A stretch of DNA of 64,000 bases. Source: Rhodospirillales bacterium. Lineage in GTDB: Bacteria > Pseudomonadota > Alphaproteobacteria > Rhodospirillales > Defluviicoccaceae. Location of the stretch: positions 248,001 through 312,000 of the forward strand of contig JADJXQ010000002.1 of the NCBI GenBank assembly GCA_016710335.1, given 5' to 3'. The notes below the pieces were generated by a model, which searched no databases, was not told where the DNA came from, and saw only the letters and a program-made list of their open reading frames with translations. The position numbers and the translations under genes were made by a program. Positions 59,277 through 64,000 of the stretch are shown in pieces (within the stretch, counting starts at the first letter, position 1; each line of letters starts with the position of its first letter).

Positions 59277-60455
59277 ATGCCAGAGTCGTTGATCCAGAAC
59301 TACACGCTGAACTTCGGACCGCAGCACCCGTCCGCGCACGGCGTGCTGCGCCTGGTGCTTGAAATGGACGGCGAGGTGATTGAGCGCGCGGATCCGCACG
59401 TGGGCCTTCTCCACCGCGGCACCGAGAAACTCATCGAATACAAGACGTACTTGCAGAGCGTGCCGTATTTCGACCGGCTCGACTACGTCTCTCCCCAAAA
59501 TCAGGAGCACGCTTTCTGTCTCGCCACGGAGAAGCTGCTGGGCGTGGAGGTGCCGCCCAGGGGGCAGTACATCCGCGTGCTGTACGCCGAAATCGGCCGG
59601 GTCCTGAATCACATCTTTACCATTTGCGCCTATGCGATGGACATCGGCGCGCTGACTCCGTTCCTGTGGGGCTTCGAACAGCGCGAACGGTTGATGGAAT
59701 TCTGCGAGCGGGTAAGTGGCGCCCGCATGCACATGGCGTACTTCCGGCCCGGCGGGGTCGCCTCGGACATGCCGGCCGATCTCGCAGACGACATCTGGGA
59801 CTGGTGCGAACAGTTTCCTGCGTTCCTCGACGATCTCGAACGGTTGTTGACGGAGAACCGCATTTTCAAGCAGCGTTCCGTGGACGTCGGCGCCATCACC
59901 GCCGAGGACGCGCTCGATCGCGGCTTCACCGGACCGTGCCTGCGCGCTTGCGGGGTCGCGTGGGATCTGCGCAAGGCGCAGCCCTATGACGCGTACGAGC
60001 GCATGGATTTCGACATTCCGGTCGGCAAGGTCGGCGACTGTTACGACCGCTACCTGGTGCGCATGTACGAGATGCGGGAAAGCCTGAAGATCATTCGCCA
60101 GTGCCTCGACCAAATGCCGCCGGGGCCCGTCAAGGTAGACGACAACAAGGTCTCGCCGCCGTTGAGGGGCGCGATGAAGCACTCGATGGAGGCCCTCATT
60201 CACCACTTCAAGCTGTACACCGAGGGCTTTCACGTGCCGCCTGGAGAGACCTACTCGGTGGTGGAAGCGCCGAAAGGCGAGTTTGGCGTATATCTGATCG
60301 CGGACGGCACCAACAGCCCCTACCGCTGCAAAATCCGGGCGCCGGGGTTCGCCCACCTGCAGGCGATGGATCATCTGTGCCGTGGTCACATGCTGGCTGA
60401 TGTGGTCGCAGTGCTCGGTTCGCTGGACATCGTGTTTGGCGAGATTGATCGATGA
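59277..60455 (+). CDS. nuoD: NADH-quinone oxidoreductase subunit D
   Basis: A 392-residue 49-kDa-type subunit beginning near NFGPQHPSAHGVLRLVLEMD and with HVGLLHRGTEKL and the YDRYLVRMYEMRES segment. It forms the quinone-reduction pocket with NuoB. The start follows the nuoC stop without a gap, and the end overlaps nuoE by four bases (ATGA). Confidence 0.98.
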   Translation: MPESLIQNYTLNFGPQHPSAHGVLRLVLEMDGEVIERADPHVGLLHRGTEKLIEYKTYLQSVPYFDRLDYVSPQNQEHAFCLATEKLLGVEVPPRGQYIRVLYAEIGRVLNHIFTICAYAMDIGALTPFLWGFEQRERLMEFCERVSGARMHMAYFRPGGVASDMPADLADDIWDWCEQFPAFLDDLERLLTENRIFKQRSVDVGAITAEDALDRGFTGPCLRACGVAWDLRKAQPYDAYERMDFDIPVGKVGDCYDRYLVRMYEMRESLKIIRQCLDQMPPGPVKVDDNKVSPPLRGAMKHSMEALIHHFKLYTEGFHVPPGETYSVVEAPKGEFGVYLIADGTNSPYRCKIRAPGFAHLQAMDHLCRGHMLADVVAVLGSLDIVFGEIDR

Positions 60456-61141
60456 GCAACGCGACCACCGCCCCCAAACCGATGCCGGCATCCTTCGCAT
60501 TCACGGACGAGAACCGAGACAAGGCCGCCGCCATCGTCGCCCGTTACCCGGAGGGGCGCCAGGCGAGCGCGGTGATGCCGTTGCTGAATTTGGCGCAGCG
60601 CCAGAACGGCGGATGGGTGTCGCGCGACGTGATGGACTTCGTGGCCGACTACCTGGACATGCCGCCGATGCGGGTTTACGAAGTCGCGACGTTCTACACC
60701 ATGTTCAATCTCAAGCCGATCGGCCGGCACCACGTGCAGGTGTGCACCAACCTGCCATGCTGGCTGCGCGGATCCGACGAGATCATCGCTGCGTGCCGTA
60801 GAAGCCTGGGGATCGGTCCGGGGCAGACGACCGAGGACGGCGCGTTCACGGTCTCGGAGGTCGAATGCCTCGGCGCCTGCGTCAACGCGCCGATGATGCA
60901 GATAGGCGACGATTATTTCGAGGATTTGTCGCCGGAGACCGCCGCGACCATCCTTGAAGACCTCCGGCACGGTCGAACGCCGAAGCGCGGGTCGCAGATC
61001 GGTCGGCGAAGCTGCGAGCCGGTCGGCGGCCTGACGACGCTTACCAGTTTGGATGAGGCGTCCGGCGACGAGGAACCCGTCCCGGAGCCCGAGCCCCCTG
61101 TAAAGAGCACCAGCCGGCGGCGGAAGGAAGGAAACGCTTGA
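60452..61141 (+). CDS. nuoE: NADH-quinone oxidoreductase subunit E
   Basis: A 229-residue thioredoxin-fold subunit binding a [2Fe-2S] cluster through cysteines in VCTNLPCWL and VECLGACVNAPM. The C-terminal 60 residues are a Pro/Glu/Arg-rich extension of no known function. Its stop overlaps the nuoF start (TGATG). Confidence 0.97.
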   Translation: MSNATTAPKPMPASFAFTDENRDKAAAIVARYPEGRQASAVMPLLNLAQRQNGGWVSRDVMDFVADYLDMPPMRVYEVATFYTMFNLKPIGRHHVQVCTNLPCWLRGSDEIIAACRRSLGIGPGQTTEDGAFTVSEVECLGACVNAPMMQIGDDYFEDLSPETAATILEDLRHGRTPKRGSQIGRRSCEPVGGLTTLTSLDEASGDEEPVPEPEPPVKSTSRRRKEGNA

Positions 61142-62430
61142 TGTTGCGTGATCAGGACCGCATTTTCACCAACATCTATGGCATTGCTGACGTCGGCCTG
61201 AAGGGCGCGCAGTCCCGCGGCGACTGGGACGCGACGAAGGATCTCATCGCCAAGGGACGAGAGTGGATCGTCGAGGAAGTCAAGCAGTCGGGTTTGCGCG
61301 GCCGCGGCGGCGCCGGGTTCAGCACCGGCATGAAGTGGTCGTTCATGCCGAAGCAGGCCGGTCCGCGGCCGCACTACCTTGTCATCAATGCCGACGAGGG
61401 CGAACCGGGCACCTGCAAGGATCGCGAAATCCTGCGGCACGAGCCGCACAAGCTGATCGAAGGTTGCCTGTTGGCGGGCGTCGCGATGGGCGCCAACACC
61501 GCCTATGTTTACGTGCGGGGTGAGTTCTACCGCGAGGCCGAAGCATTCCAGCGGGCTGTCGAGGAGGCCTACGAGGCCGGACTCATCGGCAGGGACGCCT
61601 GCGGTTCCGGGTGGGCCTTCGACATTCACGTCCACCTCGGTGCAGGGGCTTATATCTGCGGCGAGGAAACCGCGTTGCTCGAGAGCCTCGAGGGCAAGAA
61701 GGGGCAGCCACGCCTGAAACCGCCGTTCCCAGCCGCGGTGGGCCTTTACGGGTGCCCTACGACAGTCAACAACGTCGAGACTATCGCCGTCGTTCCAGCC
61801 ATTCTGCGCCGCGGCGGCGCCTGGTTCGGCGGGATCGGCCGACCGCGCAACACGGGGACCAAGCTGTTTAACATCTCGGGCCACGTCAATCAGCCCTGCA
61901 CCGTCGAGGAAGAGATGGGGGTGCCGCTGAAGGACCTCATCGAGCGTCACGCGGGCGGGGTCCGCGGCGGCTGGAACAACCTGTTGGCGATCATTCCGGG
62001 CGGCTCGTCGGTGCCGCTGCTGCCGCGCTCAATATGCGATAGCGTGCGCATGGATTTTGACTCGCTGCAGGAGGTGAAGTCGGGGCTCGGAACGGCGGCA
62101 GTAATGGTGATGGATTCCTCCACGGACGTCATTAAGGCGATCACCAGGCTGTCGCGCTTTTACATGCACGAGAGCTGCGGCCAGTGCACCCCGTGCCGCG
62201 AGGGCACCGGGTGGATGTGGCGGGTGATGGAGCGGCTGGTCGAGGGGCGCGCGCGCGTCGAGGAGATCGATCTACTCGAGGATGTGTCGCGGCAGGTAGA
62301 GGGTCACACCATCTGCGCGCTGGGCGACGCTGCGGCTTGGCCGATACAGGGCTTGATCCGCCATTTCCGGCCGGAGATCGAGCGGCGCATCCTGGACCGA
62401 GCCGTCGAACCGACACAGACCGCGGCGTAG
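61141..62430 (+). CDS. nuoF: NADH-quinone oxidoreductase subunit F
   Basis: A 429-residue subunit that binds NADH and FMN (GRGGAGFSTGMKWSF, then NADEGEPGTCKDR) and a [4Fe-4S] cluster through SCGQCTPCREG. It is the electron entry point of complex I. The ATG at 61141 overlaps the nuoE stop and is preceded by GGAAGGAAGG. Confidence 0.97.
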   Translation: MLRDQDRIFTNIYGIADVGLKGAQSRGDWDATKDLIAKGREWIVEEVKQSGLRGRGGAGFSTGMKWSFMPKQAGPRPHYLVINADEGEPGTCKDREILRHEPHKLIEGCLLAGVAMGANTAYVYVRGEFYREAEAFQRAVEEAYEAGLIGRDACGSGWAFDIHVHLGAGAYICGEETALLESLEGKKGQPRLKPPFPAAVGLYGCPTTVNNVETIAVVPAILRRGGAWFGGIGRPRNTGTKLFNISGHVNQPCTVEEEMGVPLKDLIERHAGGVRGGWNNLLAIIPGGSSVPLLPRSICDSVRMDFDSLQEVKSGLGTAAVMVMDSSTDVIKAITRLSRFYMHESCGQCTPCREGTGWMWRVMERLVEGRARVEEIDLLEDVSRQVEGHTICALGDAAAWPIQGLIRHFRPEIERRILDRAVEPTQTAA

Positions 62431-62440
62431 GATCGCAGAA

Positions 62441-64000
62441 ATGCCCAAGCTGACGATCGACGACATCGAGATCGAAGTCGAGGCCGGCCTGACCGTGCTG
62501 CAGGCATGCGAACTGGCCGGCATCGAGATCCCCCGCTTTTGCTACCACGAGCGCCTGTCCATCGCCGGCAACTGCCGGATGTGTCTCGTCGCCATGAAGG
62601 GAGCGCCGAAGCCGATCGCGTCGTGCGCAATGCCCGCCGCCGACGGCATGGTCATCGAGACCAACACGCCCGCCGTCCACAAGATGCGCAAGGGCGTGAT
62701 GGAGTTCTTGCTGATCAATCATCCGCTCGATTGCCCGATCTGCGACCAAGGCGGCGAGTGCGATCTCCAGGATCAGGCGATGTTTTACGGTTTTGACCGC
62801 AGCCGGTTCCACGAGAACAAGCGGGCGGTGACAGACAAGTACATGGGGCCGCTGATCAAGACGATCATGACCCGCTGCATCCACTGCACCCGCTGCATCC
62901 GCTTTGCAACTGAGGTCGCCGGTGTGCCGGAACTGGGTGCGACTGGACGCGGCGAGAGGATGGAAGTGACGACCTTCGTGGAGAAGGCGCTCTCTTCGGA
63001 ACTGTCGGCCAATATCATAGACCTGTGTCCGGTCGGCGCGCTGACCTCCAAGCCGTACGCGTTCGTCGCCCGGCCGTGGGAGTTGAAAAAGACCGAGACC
63101 ATCGACGTCATGGACGCGGTAGGCAGCAACATCCGCGTCGACACCCGCGGCAACGAGGTGCTGCGGGTACTGCCGAGGGTCAACGAAGACGTCAATGAGG
63201 AGTGGATATCAGACAAGACCCGCTACGCGTACGACGGGTTGCGCCGCCAGCGCCTCGATCGACCCTATGTGCGTCGGGACGGGCGGCTGCGTCCGACCGG
63301 TTGGGCGGAAGCCTTCGCGGAGATCCGGGAGCGGCTGAAGTCCGTCGATGGCGGAGCCGTCGCCGCGGTTGCCGGCGATCTGGCCTGCTGCGAGTCGATG
63401 GTGGCGCTGAAGGACCTGGGGTCCGCCCTCGGCTCGCCGCATCTGGACTGCCGACAGGACGGGGCCAAGCTCGAGGCCGCCGTCCGGAGCTCGTACCTGT
63501 TCAATTCGACGATCGCCGGCATCGACATGGCCGACGCAATCCTTCTGGTGGGGACCAACCCCCGCATCGAGGCGCCGATCATCAACGCCCGCATCCGCAA
63601 ACGTTTCCTTACCGGCAAGGCAAAAATCGCTGCCATCGGCACGGACGCGGATCTCACTTATCGCTATCAGGGACTTGGCAACGATGCGTCGGCGTTGGAC
63701 GCCCTCCTCGCCGGCGAGCATGACTTCGCCAAGGTGCTCGATGACGCGAAGCGCCCGATGCTGGTCCTCGGCATGGGCGCTCTGGCGCGTGTCGACGGCG
63801 CGCATATCCTCGGCGCCGCACGGGCCATCGTCGACAAGTTCGGGATGATCGACGAAGCCGGCGGCTGGAACGGGTTCAACGTGCTGCACACCGCCGCGGC
63901 GCGGGTGGGCGGGCTCGATCTGGGCTTCGTCCCCGGCGATGGCGGACGCGGCCTCGCCGGCATCCTGGACGGCGCAGAAGCGGGCGAGATCAAGGTGGTC
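62441..64000 (+). CDS. nuoG: NADH-quinone oxidoreductase subunit G (3' partial)
   Basis: The frame is open to the window end, giving 520 residues of a protein usually about 690 long. It begins with a [2Fe-2S] ferredoxin domain (C34, C45, C48, C62), then the His/Cys segment HPLDCPICDQGGECDLQDQ and the [4Fe-4S] motif TRCIHCTRCIRF, and continues into the molybdopterin-oxidoreductase-like domain. Starts 10 bases after nuoF. Confidence 0.97.
   Translation, partial: MPKLTIDDIEIEVEAGLTVLQACELAGIEIPRFCYHERLSIAGNCRMCLVAMKGAPKPIASCAMPAADGMVIETNTPAVHKMRKGVMEFLLINHPLDCPICDQGGECDLQDQAMFYGFDRSRFHENKRAVTDKYMGPLIKTIMTRCIHCTRCIRFATEVAGVPELGATGRGERMEVTTFVEKALSSELSANIIDLCPVGALTSKPYAFVARPWELKKTETIDVMDAVGSNIRVDTRGNEVLRVLPRVNEDVNEEWISDKTRYAYDGLRRQRLDRPYVRRDGRLRPTGWAEAFAEIRERLKSVDGGAVAAVAGDLACCESMVALKDLGSALGSPHLDCRQDGAKLEAAVRSSYLFNSTIAGIDMADAILLVGTNPRIEAPIINARIRKRFLTGKAKIAAIGTDADLTYRYQGLGNDASALDALLAGEHDFAKVLDDAKRPMLVLGMGALARVDGAHILGAARAIVDKFGMIDEAGGWNGFNVLHTAAARVGGLDLGFVPGDGGRGLAGILDGAEAGEIKVV

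Overview
The window is a GC-rich (roughly two-thirds G+C by eye) chromosomal stretch with the gene content of an alphaproteobacterium, most likely a Rhodospirillales-like lineage. Supporting features are a 14-gene nuo operon start (nuoA-G visible) with separate nuoC and nuoD, gyrA next to coaD, a Mg-type HemB, ClpS-ClpA, TrmFO, fused isobutyryl-CoA mutase IcmF and propionyl-CoA carboxylase. The lineage call is an inference from gene content, not a database result.

Layout. 1-8.3 kb: an ectoine/hydroxyectoine catabolic cluster (EnuR-type MocR regulator tail, TRAP membrane subunits, UspA/TeaD-like protein, EhuB-type binding protein, eutA, eutB, frameshifted eutC, eutD/doeA). 8.3-11.1 kb: a small block of a CarH-like B12-binding sensor translationally coupled to a diguanylate cyclase, plus a frameshifted ABM-domain gene, lying between a degenerate tRNA-Lys 3' fragment and an intact tRNA-Lys. 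11.2-17.2 kb: coaD, gyrA (two frameshifts), cheZ, an SH3-like repeat protein, ssb. 17.3-23.7 kb: icmF, metY-like sulfhydrylase, hemB. 23.8-28.3 kb: cheW, ppk1 and two tandemly duplicated alpha/beta hydrolases. 28.4-33.6 kb: carbonic anhydrase and pccB-pccA-hydrolase. 33.5-44.3 kb: a mixed stretch (DUF488 protein, hydrolase, lpxA-like, orphan ParA, rhodanese, trmFO, secreted and ankyrin-like unknowns, ICMT-like methyltransferase, helical-repeat unknown, CoA-transferase). 44.3-57.4 kb: clpA-clpS, phosphoglucomutase, a D,D-carboxypeptidase with three SPOR domains, an ABC exporter pair, small unknown genes, a Na+/solute symporter, class II aldolase. 57.5-64 kb: tRNA-Asp then nuoABCDEF and the first part of nuoG.

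How the genes work together. The left cluster would import ectoines and open and degrade the ring; its transporter is mosaic (TRAP permease subunits with an ABC-type EhuB binding protein) and the deacetylase gene eutE/doeB is not downstream. PccAB and IcmF belong to branched-chain and odd-chain acyl-CoA metabolism but lie in separate transcription units. The most novel-looking points are the CarH-like sensor/GGDEF pair, a 63-nt intergenic element present twice and able to fold on the + strand, and an intergenic region at 55.5-55.7 kb packed with inverted repeats.

Caution: single-base frameshifts occur in eutC, the ABM gene, gyrA (twice) and possibly one small ORF. Because gyrA is essential, at least some of these are probably sequence errors rather than real mutations.
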